A stretch of DNA of 64,000 nucleotides from Sisyra terminalis (GCA_958496175.1 OY292274.1:70628630-70692629); one strand, 5' to 3'; shown: positions 42,742 to 52,495, counted from the stretch's first letter. Program-made: numbers and translations. Notes: a model not told the origin generated them from the letters alone.

Positions 42742-44200
42742 TGTGACTCGTTTTATTTTGAAAGTGGTGTAAGTCCATTTCAAGGACGGACGGGGTCTAT
42801 ATGGTGATTCTTCTTCTTGTAACTAGAACAAAGTGTGTTACTTAATTATTTAACTGCTAAGTTTTCAGAAATTACTGATTTTAACAAAAACGCCAATTAT
42901 TCCCTCCTGACTTAGTATCTTATGTTCCCATGGTTACAAATGATAATACTATTAGGGATTGTTCTTGAACTGGACTTAACTCACTTTCAAAATAAACTAG
43001 GGATATAATAAGAAAGGAATTTTAAAAATTCCTCCCCTAAAAGAGTCAAAAATGGTAGCAAAGTTTGTATAGGATAACATCTAATGAACAATCGAAATTT
43101 CAAATTTAATCAAAATGCCCCGTTATAGACGAAATCTTTTTACCGCTTAATGCAGAAAAATTATTACTAAAACAAAATATGTTAATTATTGAACAACTAA
43201 GTTTTCAAAAATTACTGATTTTAACAAAAACGCCAATTATTCCTCCTTAGTATTTTCCATAGTTCCTATGGTCAAACATGATAATACTATAGGGATTGTT
43301 CTTCAATTGGACTTAACTCACTTTCAAAATAAATGGCGCATATGATTCGAAAGGATTTTTAAAAATTCCTCCTCTAAAAGAGTCAAAAATGGTAGCAAAG
43401 TTTGTATAGGATCAAGGTTTATAAAATACACAGGTGGCCTCATCGTGGCTACGTGATGGATACGTGACGTATCCAGAAGAAATTCGTACATATCTTCAAA
43501 CTGATTCAAATTTCAAAATTCTTCCTATGACGTCATTTTTTTTTCTAATGGAGCAACCTGTGTAATTTACAAACCTTGGTATAGGATAACATCTAATCAA
43601 CAATCGAAATTTCAAAATTCACAATCAAAATGCCGTTATAGACGAAACCTTATTACTGCTTAGTAAAAAAAAATTGCTACTAGAACAAAGCATGTTAATT
43701 ATTTAACTGCTAAGTTTTCAGAAATTACTGATTTTAACAAAAACTCCAATTATTCCCTCCTCCTCCTTAGTATCTTCCATAGTTCCTATGGTTACAAATG
43801 ATAACACTATAGGGATTGTTCTTAAAATGGACTTAAATCACTTTCAAAACAAACGACGCATATGATAAAGAAGGATTTTTAAAAATTCCTCCCCTAAAAG
43901 AGTCAAAAATGGTAGCAGAGTTTGGATAGGATAACATTTAATGAACAATCGAAATTTCAAATTTCATAATCAAAATGCCGTTAAAGACGAAACCTTTTTA
44001 CCGCTCAATATAAAAAAAAATGTTACTAGAACAACGTATGTTAATTATTCAACTGCTAAGTTTTCAGAAATTACTGATTTTAACAAAAACGCCAATTATT
44101 CCCTCCTCCTCTTTAGTATCTTCCATAGTTTCTATGGTTAAAAATGATAACACTGTAGGGATTGTTCTTGAAACGGACTTAACTCACTTTCAAAATAAAT
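42742..44200 (-). repeat. Tandem array of ~345-bp units (family C), right array
   Basis: Inverted relative to the left array at 1812-2755. The unit anchor (TTTCAAAATAAA with a following ATATGAT-like word) recurs at about 42990, 43322, 43845 and 44188. The third unit is longer because a K MITE sits at 43413-43578. The first segment (42742-42830) is the complement of the left array's terminal segment. Units differ by about 5-10 percent by eye. Confidence 0.85.
43404..43587. mobile_element. MITE family K copy 5 inserted in a tandem repeat unit
   Basis: The element is 43413-43578 (166 bp). GTATAGGAT is duplicated at 43404-43412 and 43579-43587, and the uninterrupted units read GTATAGGATAACATC. 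The neighbouring units thus give a natural empty-site comparison that fixes the insertion as exactly 166 bp plus 9 bp. Confidence 0.95.
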
Positions 44201-45315
44201 GGTTCTTATAGGACTTTTAGTGTTGCTGGTTACTTTTGGTACGTGTTATTGCACTTTTAGTAGGTGGAAAGTGATCATTTTTTTTTTGTATACATTTCCG
44301 GTGAAAGCAAAAGAGCTTTGAAAGCTTGGGCCGAGCGATACGTTTGAACGTGGAAATACGTTCGAAAGTTTTACGCAACGCATCAGGCAACAATCGAGAA
44401 CGTGGAGAGGTTGGTTTTGTTGGTGAAGGCGGCGGCATTAGTTAGTGTAGGTGCAGTAGACGTCGCTGCAGATCAGTTAGTGGGGCAGAGTGGGGCAGGT
44501 CTGGGTTCGGTCGATATGTCTGTCTGGGGATGGCGGCCTAGCACTCGGATTCGGCCGCCCCTCTGCGTAATATCCTCCGACGTCGACGTCGAAATCGACA
44601 TTACCACCATCACCACTGGCATTGCTTATAGCCGCCGCCGCCACCGCCACCGCCGTCGCCGTCGCCGCCACCATTGTTGTAACGACCAACGACGTGGATG
44701 CATCACGCAGTGTTCACGTGGAAAATGTGCGACACTCGCGCCCGTAAACACTGCGATACCGTTGCGATTTATCGATTTATGTCCAAATCTTTACCAATAT
44801 AAACATCCACCCCCCAATTCCCAAACCTCTCTTCCACCACCACCCCATGGCTTTATCCTTGTAAATTCAAAACTTGTCGTTTCAAGCATCCCCCTACCAC
44901 CCCCACTTGTCCTTCGTTTTATCTTTTCCTTCTTTTACGTTTTGCAAAATCGTTGTCGAAAGAAATCGCAAACAACCACGAAATTGATTTCATCCCCTTG
45001 AAAAATTTTAGCTTATCCCTTCATTTCTATAAAACATTTTTTCAAATAGGACCTCCAATTTGAAAAAAGCACGTCGATCTAGTATTCCACTTTAAAAAAA
45101 AAACGGACATGTGGCAAATGAGATGCATGTTTTTTGCCCCAAAAATGCATAATTTTTAGGCGACCAATGAAATCAGTGTATTCACGATTAAGTCGGGATA
45201 GTTGGAGTCGCTGATTACGAAAATTAGGTCCACTGAGTTCCTCCATGTACAAAGAAGTTGAGAAATTCCATCACTTAGAATTTATGAAGAATTTTCTTTG
45301 AAAATACTTAGCAAT
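44201..45315. other. GC-rich low-repeat region with CCG/CCA trinucleotide repeats
   Basis: 44390-44770 is GC-rich with GCCGCCGCCGCCACC-type repeats at 44629-44675 and GTCGACGTCG near 44580. Frames are open on both strands across the repeat. Confidence 0.35.
44402..45001 (+). CDS. Open reading frame, 199 codons, status uncertain
   Basis: It begins MERLVLLVKAAALVSVGAVD, which could pass for a signal-like hydrophobic stretch. It then passes through an Arg/His run (residues about 78-92) coded by the CCG/CGC repeat and ends in Pro-rich sequence coded by C-runs. No known domain. An antisense frame of 70 codons covers the repeat. Length is best explained by GC-rich simple sequence. Confidence 0.12.
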   Translation: MERLVLLVKAAALVSVGAVDVAADQLVGQSGAGLGSVDMSVWGWRPSTRIRPPLCVISSDVDVEIDITTITTGIAYSRRRHRHRRRRRRHHCCNDQRRGCITQCSRGKCATLAPVNTAIPLRFIDLCPNLYQYKHPPPNSQTSLPPPPHGFILVNSKLVVSSIPLPPPLVLRFIFSFFYVLQNRCRKKSQTTTKLISSP

Positions 45316-45490
45316 CCTGTGTATACAATATATAGAATATATTGCGGTCCAATTTATGAAGTATAATTTAATATACATAATAATATATAAAAATCATACC
45401 ATAAACATAAATTTGAACAGAAGTTCAAACAAAAATATTCGTGAGACGTATTGTCCAGATACGTATTTCGATTGCCTAGCAATCTTGGGT
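45316..45490 (+). mobile_element. HHR-A left arm, element 5 (ribozyme core replaced)
   Basis: It runs from TGTGTATACAATATATAGAA to GATTGCCTAGCAATCTTG. On the minus strand stem II, GAAA, UACGUA and the cleavage site are present, but the CUGAGGA half is replaced by a different sequence beginning GGGTGCATATTTGGACATCA. The same junction occurs in element 6. Confidence 0.65.
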
Positions 45491-45599
45491 GCATATTTGG
45501 ACATCATCTTCTGGAGTTTTAAAATAACATGGGATTATATGACTTTTTACCATTTAATTTTTTTCTCAAAAACATATGGATGAAAAGATTTAAAATTAA

Positions 45600-45720
45600 A
45601 TTATTCTGACGTAAAATTTACCGCTCTACAAAAAAGGTCTCTTATGAATTTTCGATTAAATCGCTCCATTAAAAGTTATTCAACATTTAACTTGTGCCTA
45701 ATATTTTCAACTTTTGCTGA
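45600..45720. repeat. Decayed family D-like module
   Basis: GCTCTACAAAAAAGGTCTCT followed by TTAAAAGTTATTCAAC resembles D modules but is short and degraded. Confidence 0.35.
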
Positions 45721-45917
45721 TTTTTACTATTTTTAACTATAAAATCATTGGGAGAGAATATAAAAATTATTATCATAAGAGCGCCAGTGATAATTTGTGT
45801 TAATTTTATGGCTTGCACTGAAAAATAAACAAAAAAAAAACATTTTTTGACAATTAAAACAGGTGACATAAGATCCGAATTTGCTATAGTCATGAAGTTC
45901 AATTTATCCAAGATAAG

Positions 45918-46110
45918 TGTGTATACAATATATAGAATATATTGCGGTCCAATTTATGTAGTATAGTTTAATATACATAATAATATATAAAAATCATACC
46001 ATATACATAAAATTGAACAGAAGTTCACACAAAAATAGTCGTGACGTATTGTCCAGATACGTATTTCGATTGCCTAGCAATCTTGGTTGCATATTTGGAC
46101 ATCATCTTCT
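45918..46110 (+). mobile_element. HHR-A left arm, element 6 (ribozyme core replaced)
   Basis: Nearly the same as element 5, including the switch to GGTTGCATATTTGGACATCA and TCTTCTGGAGTT. The common junction in two copies means the chimera was formed before it spread. GACATCATCTTC-AGGAGTT recurs at 46223, and its complement at 47050-47075. Confidence 0.65.
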
Positions 46111-46409
46111 GGAGTTATCGTAAAATAAGTAGGAAAAATAACAGTGGAGGATTATTTAAATTGCTGATTACGAATATCACGTTTATGTGGGGTCACCTGA
46201 CATACTTGGAGATTGTCGTGGACATCATCTTCAGGAGTTTTTTGACTATTTCAATCAATATCAGTTTGAAAACGTATGCAAAAGATGTTTTTAAAGATTT
46301 CCAGAAGATGGCGTCCACGTTTACCTGCAAGTACGTGGGAAAAATTTTTTGAACCATTTATTTGCAACTGGTGACTTTAAAAACCCCTTAAAAATTGATT
46401 GCTAAGTAA

Positions 46410-46995
46410 GCAAAATAAGATTTTTTTCGCTGACTTTGGACAGTTATACTGTGTATACAATGTATAGAATATATATTGCGGTCCAATTTATGTAGTATAA
46501 TCTGATATAATAATATATAAAAATCATATCATAAACATAAATTTAAACAGAAGTTCAAACAAAAATATTCGGGCATATTGGCCAAATACGTATTTCGATT
46601 GCCAAGCAATAATTACGGATTGACCTCAATTTATAAGGATTCGGTGAAAGTAAGGAAATTTGGGAACACCCCCCACCCCCCACCCTCCATAACCACATCG
46701 CAAAAAGAGAAAGGCACGACTTATAAATTGAGGTCAATCCGTGATTATTTTGTGAATCATCACAAAGCAGTTACGAAGTGATCCACTGAGGAAGATTGCT
46801 TGGCAATCGAAATACGTATCTGAGCAATACGTCACGAATATTTTTGTTTGAACTTCTGTTCAAATTTATGTTTATGGTATGATTTTTATATATTATTGTG
46901 TATATTGAACTGTACTACATAAATTGGACCGCAATATATCCTATATATTGTATACACAGTATAACCTGTTCAAAGTCAGCGAAGAAATCTTATTT
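46410..46995. mobile_element. HHR-A element 7 with inner cargo
   Basis: The left arm opens AAAATAAGATTTTTTTCGCTG and the right arm closes with CAGCGAAGAAATCTTATTTT, so arms extend about 15 bases beyond CGCTGAC. Inside are a damaged minus-strand motif (46570-46610), the segment shared in reverse with 24232-24350, its own inverted pair (CGGATTGACCTCAATTTATA at 46615 and its complement at 46720-46741), and a plus-strand hammerhead. Length about 570 bp. Confidence 0.75.
46778..46835 (+). ncRNA. Hammerhead ribozyme, core intact (HHR-A element 7)
   Basis: GUGA-UCCA, CUGAGGA (46786-46792), A, GAUUGC-UUG-GCAAUC, GAAA, UACGUA, predicted cleavage after C46820, UGAG-CAAUACG-UCAC. Inner stem I has one C-A mismatch; everything else pairs. 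Confidence 0.7.
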
Positions 46996-49256
46996 TTTAT
47001 CAATCCTCTGTTATTTTTCCTACTTATTTTACCGAAAACTCTCAACAAAACTCCAGAAGATGATGTCCAAATATTCATCCAAAATATGCGTTTTTGGGTT
47101 TTCTTATAAAATAAGAAGTGGTTTTTTGGATTTTTTTCATCCAAATTCATTGGATCCACACCTATAGAGGGTGAATAAAATTTCATCGTTTGAAATATTT
47201 TGCAACAATGGTTGATTTTTGGGGTTGAAATATCGCTTACAACAATTGATAATCATAGTAGGAAGGTTGAATATTGAATGCATTGATCCTCAGCCACGTG
47301 AACACCTGTCTGATTAGAAATTTTATTTCGATGATAAATAGCTATGGGTGCATTTTATGCATAAAGGACAAAGGAAGTTTTCCTCTTAAAATTGCATCCC
47401 CTTGTTAGCGTCTACGTTTGTCTCTTGTTTTTCAAACGTTTTGCATTTATTACACTTGAATCAATTGAGGTCTTGCATAATTTTCCAAATATTTACATTT
47501 GTATGCAAGTGTCTTTTTGCATTAAAGTTAGTTTGGAAAACTCTCCAAAATATTAATTGTTAAGATAGGAAAGGAAAATTGAAATGGTAGTTTTAAATAA
47601 AAAAAAAGGACTAACGTGTGTATCTGCATAGGTAATGCACTTGCATGTCATGGCAAGACCATCCTATTTATTTTATTTTATTTTATTTTTTTCTTACTAT
47701 ACCTACACACAAACGTTAGTTGCATATTGATTTTTATTAAAATACAAACTGCAACCTTTGAAACCTTTATGTGTGCATCCATTTTTTTTCTCAATTAGAT
47801 ATTCAAGACAAAAAAAAATTGTAATAGAAAGATTAAAAAAATTGTCGTTCAACTTATACAGGCTGATTCGAATAAGTACGAAAAAAAAAATCTGCAAATC
47901 TTCTATCCCTGTTATACCTAACTAGTGACTGTTAAGAAATATACGAGCAACCGATTTTGCTGAAAATGCCCTTTTCCACGCCTACTACTACTGAACAAAA
48001 TATTTTTTTTTATTGGGAAAAATTGATTTCGTCAAGCATAAGCTTTAAAAATATCACGGATATTTTATTAAATTTTAATGAGTTTGTCGTGAAAAAAAAA
48101 TTAAAAATTTTCCAATAATTTGTTAAGATAGCCAAAAATTATTATTTTTTTATTTAATAGGATTCATCTCAAACACCCTGTATATGCCGACATAAGTTTT
48201 CTATCAGTCTAATGTGATTAATTTTTTTGCAACATGCAACGGAAATTTCTATATTATGAACCAAACCATTTCGAATATATAATGTTAATTTTTTCCAATG
48301 CAATAAACATTTAGCAAAGATACCTGAAATTGCGTCTTTAGGGGGCCATAGTGCAGGTTTTTTAAGATTAATTTTGATCACCAATCGACCGAAGCTTGGA
48401 ATTTAGTGTAAAGCTTTTTACAAGCTTAAACGATTAGCCGCTTTCTAGGTGGCGGCAATCGATAAAGCTTTTTTTTTCTTTAATAAGCGGTCACAAAAAC
48501 AATGACTGTTGAAAATATTTCATTGGTGGTATAAAGAAATTGATCAATTTTTTTTTGAAATATCAAGAACTAACGCCAGTTGAAATATATTTCAATATAA
48601 TAAATAATAGGTAGCATATTTGTCTTAATAGTTGGCTTTGATTGGTTCGGAACTGTTTTGAACTTTCATTTCCACTATAAAATTTTTAAAACATTTGAAA
48701 TTATTTTTAAAGTATGTGCATTAGGTCTATTATACCAATTTGAAATCAAATACAAGTAATGTATGTAGTTTTTATTCCAAATAATTTTGTTTTACTATTC
48801 CTATGCGACACTATTCCTGTTTCTAATATATTCCTCTATTACTTCTTTTGGGTTTTTTAAGTGCTTCCCATTCTATGGGATTTTATTCATTAAATTAAAA
48901 ATAAGTTACAAATAATTGCCTAAAAATATAATTCTTAAATTTAAACTTACATTATCAATTTATTTTCGATTTTGAAGTCATTTTGGTCACTCGTTTCAAC
49001 CGCGTGGATTTCTTTGAAATTTCGCCATCTTACCAATTGATAACCAAAAAAAAAACAATTGTTTTTTTTTTAAATGGTCACCATTATTAAACATTATATA
49101 AACGCAGCCACAAATTCCACAAAAGTATTTTGTCTTTTTTTGTTGTTATAATTAGAAGATGTTTCATCTTTTTTGTTTATGAAATTAAACAAAAATTGTT
49201 ATATCAAAAATGATATAACAAAAACAGAAACTTATTATAAATTAATTATTTATTTA
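46996..49256. other. AT-rich stretch without a supported gene
   Basis: About 2.2 kb. Apart from 46996-47080, whose complement resembles the chimera module at 46090-46140, no repeat match. Homopolymers at 47598-47606 and 47881-47889. No ORF with a recognised domain. Confidence 0.35.
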
Positions 49257-50076
49257 TTAATTACACTTATTAAATTCAAAATTTCGATTTTTGATTGACT
49301 CTAAATTTTCTCAAACAAACTTAGTCCCCCCATTTACTCTTGTACGGTAGGAATTTTCAAAAAAAAATTCTTAACAGATGTCTACTTCTTAAAAGAAATA
49401 CATCGAATATTAAAATTTCATCAGTCAGGGGGGGGGGATATAAATACAGGATTTTATGTATGCACGGTTTTAAAAACGTATTTTCTTTAAGTTTTATTAC
49501 TATTATTATTATTACTACTACTACTATTACTTTTTTTCGTTAATATTTCCTTATTGAGCAACTCTAAGGGCCTATTTACAACAATTTTTAAAAAAAATTA
49601 AATAAAAAAAAATTGTAAGATTCGAACCCACGTCTTTACAATTAGGAGCATCAGAATGTTAGATACGTAAGCCATTGCGCTATTAACATCAACTATGAGT
49701 TTTATATATGTAAAGGTTTATATTTCATTTTTATAGATTATTTTCTTACTTTAAATTATTTTTCAAATGATATATAACTCACCTTTCTAGTGTAAAAATT
49801 TCTGTTTTCATCCCTAGGGAATACCTTACCTTATTATTTTTTTGGAATGATTAGTAGCCTATAGTCTGTGGAAAATTGAGTTGTATCTTAATACCAAATT
49901 TCATGAAATTCGGTTGTTCCGTTTTTTAGTTAAATCGGGACGCACAGACAGACAGACAAAATTTTTAAAAATTTTAAATTTGCAATAAGGGCCTCTTGAA
50001 ACAAATTTTTACCCTAAAATTGGGTTTAAAATTGAAATGTACAGACAGACGTAAGAATTTTATATATTAGTATAGA
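49257..50076 (-). mobile_element. Helitron-like element, 5' half with tRNA-like segment
   Basis: Minus strand: TCTATACTAA at 50076-50067, GTCTGTCTG, AACTAAAAAACGGAAC, ACAGACTATAGGCTAC, TAGAAAGGTGAG, the tRNA-like boxes at 49613-49694, GTAGTAGTAATAATAATAAT and the CTTAGTTTG block. It is colinear with 10894-12029, so this is the fullest 5' half. The 3' CTAG end is missing. Confidence 0.7.
49613..49694 (-). pseudogene. tRNA-derived segment with intact A and B boxes
   Basis: Minus strand: TAGCGCAATGG (A box, 49682-49672) and GGGTTCGAATC (B box, 49629-49619). The T arm can pair (GTGGG with CTTAC using G-U pairs), but anticodon and acceptor arms are not tRNA-like. It might still recruit TFIIIC and transcribe into the following T-run region. 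Best preserved of the three copies. Confidence 0.55.
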
Positions 50077-50212
50077 TTATTGTCTTTTTTTGTTGTTCCA
50101 ATGAGAAGATGTTTCATCTTTTTTGTTTATGAAACTATCGTTTGGCCAATTTAAAAAATATTGATTATCGTGCTGTCTAGTGATAATTTTGTTAACTATT
50201 TCAAGAAATGCT

Positions 50213-50385
50213 AATACATAACAAGGTTTGTAAATTACACAGGTTGTTCTATTAGAAAAAAAAAATGACGTCATACGAAGAATATTGAAATTGAATCAGT
50301 CTGAAGATATGTACGAATTTCTTCTGGATACGTCACGTAGCCACCATGAGGCCACCTGTGTATTTTATAAACCTTGTATATATAA
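50213..50385. mobile_element. MITE family K copy 6, duplication partly decayed
   Basis: The element is 50222-50376 (155 bp). The flanks AATACATAA and TATATATAA agree at 7 of 9 bases. Ends and interior match copies 2 and 4 closely. Confidence 0.82.
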
Positions 50386-51115
50386 TAGGCAAATGTATCA
50401 ATGTTTATTGTGGGCATTTTGAATTTAATGATTTTTACATGTCTTATTAAAAATGAGCAACCATATAATGTTTTGATATTAATTAAGAAAATTTTTAAAG
50501 CATTTAATATAATTTTTAGATCGATTGAATAAAGCATTAAAAACTCTGCTCGGAATTACTCGGTTTTCATTTTTTACAGTAGGCTTTGAACGGTTCGGAA
50601 CTGTTCATTAAGTGACACTTGAATATAAATATTTAATCGTTTCCAACTATTTATTGCAAACGAAGTTGCTGGTATTCCCCAATTGTTGAGCATATCAAAT
50701 ATTTCCTTCGGAAAATTAAAATTTTAAAATTTTTTAAAATATAATTGATTTTTTTCGTAAGTCGTTTTATAATTGAAAAGCCCCAATGTGTACATATGTA
50801 GGTGGATGTTATGGAAAGCTCAACTTGGAATACTTTTAGCTTGCGAATTATAAACGATCGAGTGTTAAAGTTTAATTTGCAAATACGTTACGTGACTTTA
50901 TAACAATTTAATGTAAACTCGGCGTCAAATATTTACTCGACTTCCTGCGCCCCCGTTGGGGGATTTCCAAAATAACAATGTTAACTTAAACTTATTGATT
51001 CGACACTGAATTTTCTTTGAAGATTTTCTTTGTACACCCCCCCTCAATCAAAGTAGAATTAGTAGGGAAAACTTTTTAAATTGTCAATGACTAATTTGGC
51101 GTTTTTCTTTTGCAG
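50377..51115. other. AT-rich stretch leading to the exon acceptor (putative intron)
   Basis: No repeat match. A C-run at 51036-51043. The last 30 bases hold a branch-point-like ACTAAT (51090-51095) and GTTTTTCTTTTGCAG. Confidence 0.4.
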
Positions 51116-51160
51116 GAATCAAGTTGAGGAAATTCAAAGATGGGAGTGGCCTGGTTTGAT
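51116..51160 (+). CDS. Candidate 45-nt exon, probably the start-codon exon of an unidentified gene
   Basis: Acceptor: branch-point-like CTAAT (51091-51095), pyrimidine tract, TTTTGCAG ending at 51115. Donor: GTAAGTGTT from 51161, the full consensus. Within the exon AAAGATGG gives a good start context (A at -3, G at +4) at 51140, after an in-frame TGA. It would encode MGVAWFD and leave in phase 0. Alternatively another frame is open throughout (NQVEEIQRWEWPGL) and would make it an internal exon of phase 1 to 0-type joining. No partner exon was found in the window, and I do not recognise the protein. Strand is fixed by the splice signals. Confidence 0.45.
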
Positions 51161-51166
51161 GTAAGT

Positions 51167-52122
51167 GTTGCAATAATATAATAATTAACGGTGATTGTTG
51201 CACTTTATTGAAATAATAACAAAGAAAATGCCAAACACATGGAGACCACGATTGAGCTTTGCACATATAAAACTATTTTTTAGTTATTTCTATCCGAATG
51301 CATTTCCGAGTGCATTTGTATGCAAAATACATAGATCCCTTGCATTATTCACATTAACCGAGTCAATTCATTAGGAAGAAAAAAATCTCGTGAGATCGTT
51401 TCGTTCCGTTCGAAAAATACGAAATTTCATTGCGAAAGTCAGTGGTCATGAGAAGAAGAGCACTCATAGATCCACCTACTTGCGCTTAATTTATATGTTA
51501 TGTGTATATTACCGCGCCAATATTAATTATTATTTCAACAATAAGATGCAGGTAATAAAATAAAACCCCATCATTATCATCATTAAGCGCAGTGTTGAGC
51601 TCTTGATAGGTGTTTTATATATTTTTATTTTTTTTAAGGGGCGCGTAATTTGATTAATTAGCGTTTGCATAATGATGCAATCGAGTGCAGTTGCAGCAGC
51701 CTGTGTCGATGGACGAATGCCCCCGTGAGGGGGGGTGGAGGTGGTGGGTTTGGTGATTAGTGAAATTAAACATTTTAAACCTCTGGTTTTCTGCCACCAC
51801 ATCATACCACCGTTTATTGTTGACGCCAATTTATGGAATAATTATGTGCAATTTTTCGTACTTTTTGCCCAGCATTAACGAATTAACGAAGCCAATTTCA
51901 GGCCTTCAAAATAAGAAAGCATGAAATTAGGGGTAAAAATGCATCGGGATCTTTTAAAAACGCATTAAAGTATAATTGATTTAATGATGGCTTAAAAATT
52001 ATTCCCTCAATATTTTTGTGAACCACTAATTGTCAAAAGTGTTAGTTTGCAGAAATTATTGCATTGTTGCATCTATCTACTGTTAACTGCGTTTTGTTTG
52101 GAAATTTTCAAAATGCTAAAAC
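51167..52122. other. Low-repeat stretch after the exon donor (putative intron)
   Basis: Balanced composition, TGCAT-rich near 51297-51320, a G-run at 51728-51735. The minus-strand frame at 51530-51829 (99 codons) has no recognised domain. Confidence 0.35.
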
Positions 52123-52246
52123 GATGTTAATAATAGATGATAAAATTCAGATCTCAGCTTTTATATTTTTTTTAAATAAGAAGAAAATTCAGGTTATTTA
52201 AGATCTCTTTTTGTTTTTTATATTTTTTATTTAATCTTTTCATTGT

Positions 52247-52295
52247 TCAACTAGCTACGTTTCGTTACGTATGTTAACTTCATCAGGCTTCTTGA
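52247..52295 (-). ncRNA. Hammerhead ribozyme, complete (HHR-B copy 3, left arm)
   Basis: Minus strand: UCAA-GA-AGC, CUGAUGA, A, stem II GUUA with loop ACAUACG and UAAC (a C-to-A change opens the fifth pair), GAAA, ACGU, cleavage after A of GUA (base 52256), GCU-AG-UUGA. Confidence 0.68.
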
Positions 52296-52366
52296 TTCAC
52301 ACAATTAAATATTTTTAATTTAAATTCAATAAATAAATATATCAAAAAATATTTTATTTTTGTGAG

Positions 52367-52415
52367 TCAAGAAGCCTGATGAAGTTACCATACGTAACGA
52401 AACGTAGCTAGTTGA
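52367..52415 (+). ncRNA. Hammerhead ribozyme, complete (HHR-B copy 3, right arm)
   Basis: UCAA-GA-AGC (52367-52375), CUGAUGA (52376-52382), A, stem II GUUAC-CAUAC-GUAAC (52384-52398), GAAA (52399-52402), CGU and A52406 as cleavage base, GCU-AG-UUGA (52407-52415). Every helix pairs perfectly. Best HHR-B copy in the window. Confidence 0.78.
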
Positions 52416-52495
52416 ACAATGAAAAGATTAAATAAAAAAAACCGATCTTAAACACCCTGAATTTTCTTCTTATTTAAAAAAAGATGTTAATAATA

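Larger units (their letters stand above)
52123..52495. mobile_element. HHR-B element, copy 3, with 13-bp flanking duplication and two intact ribozymes
   Basis: GATGTTAATAATA is present at 52123-52135 and 52483-52495. The element (52136-52482, 347 bp) opens with the full end AATTCAGATCTCAGC and arm GAAAATTCAGGTTATTTAAG. It closes with the mirrored CTTAAACACCCTGAATTTTC, the far right end being shorter by about 35 bases. Both arms hold complete hammerhead cores on opposite strands, separated by 71 bases. No coding sequence. Confidence 0.85.

Noticed and set aside
44402..45001. Secreted Arg/Pro-rich protein of 199 residues
   Set aside because: The apparent signal sequence and Arg/His run coincide with GC-rich trinucleotide repeats, and the opposite strand is open too. 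Retained only as an uncertain ORF.
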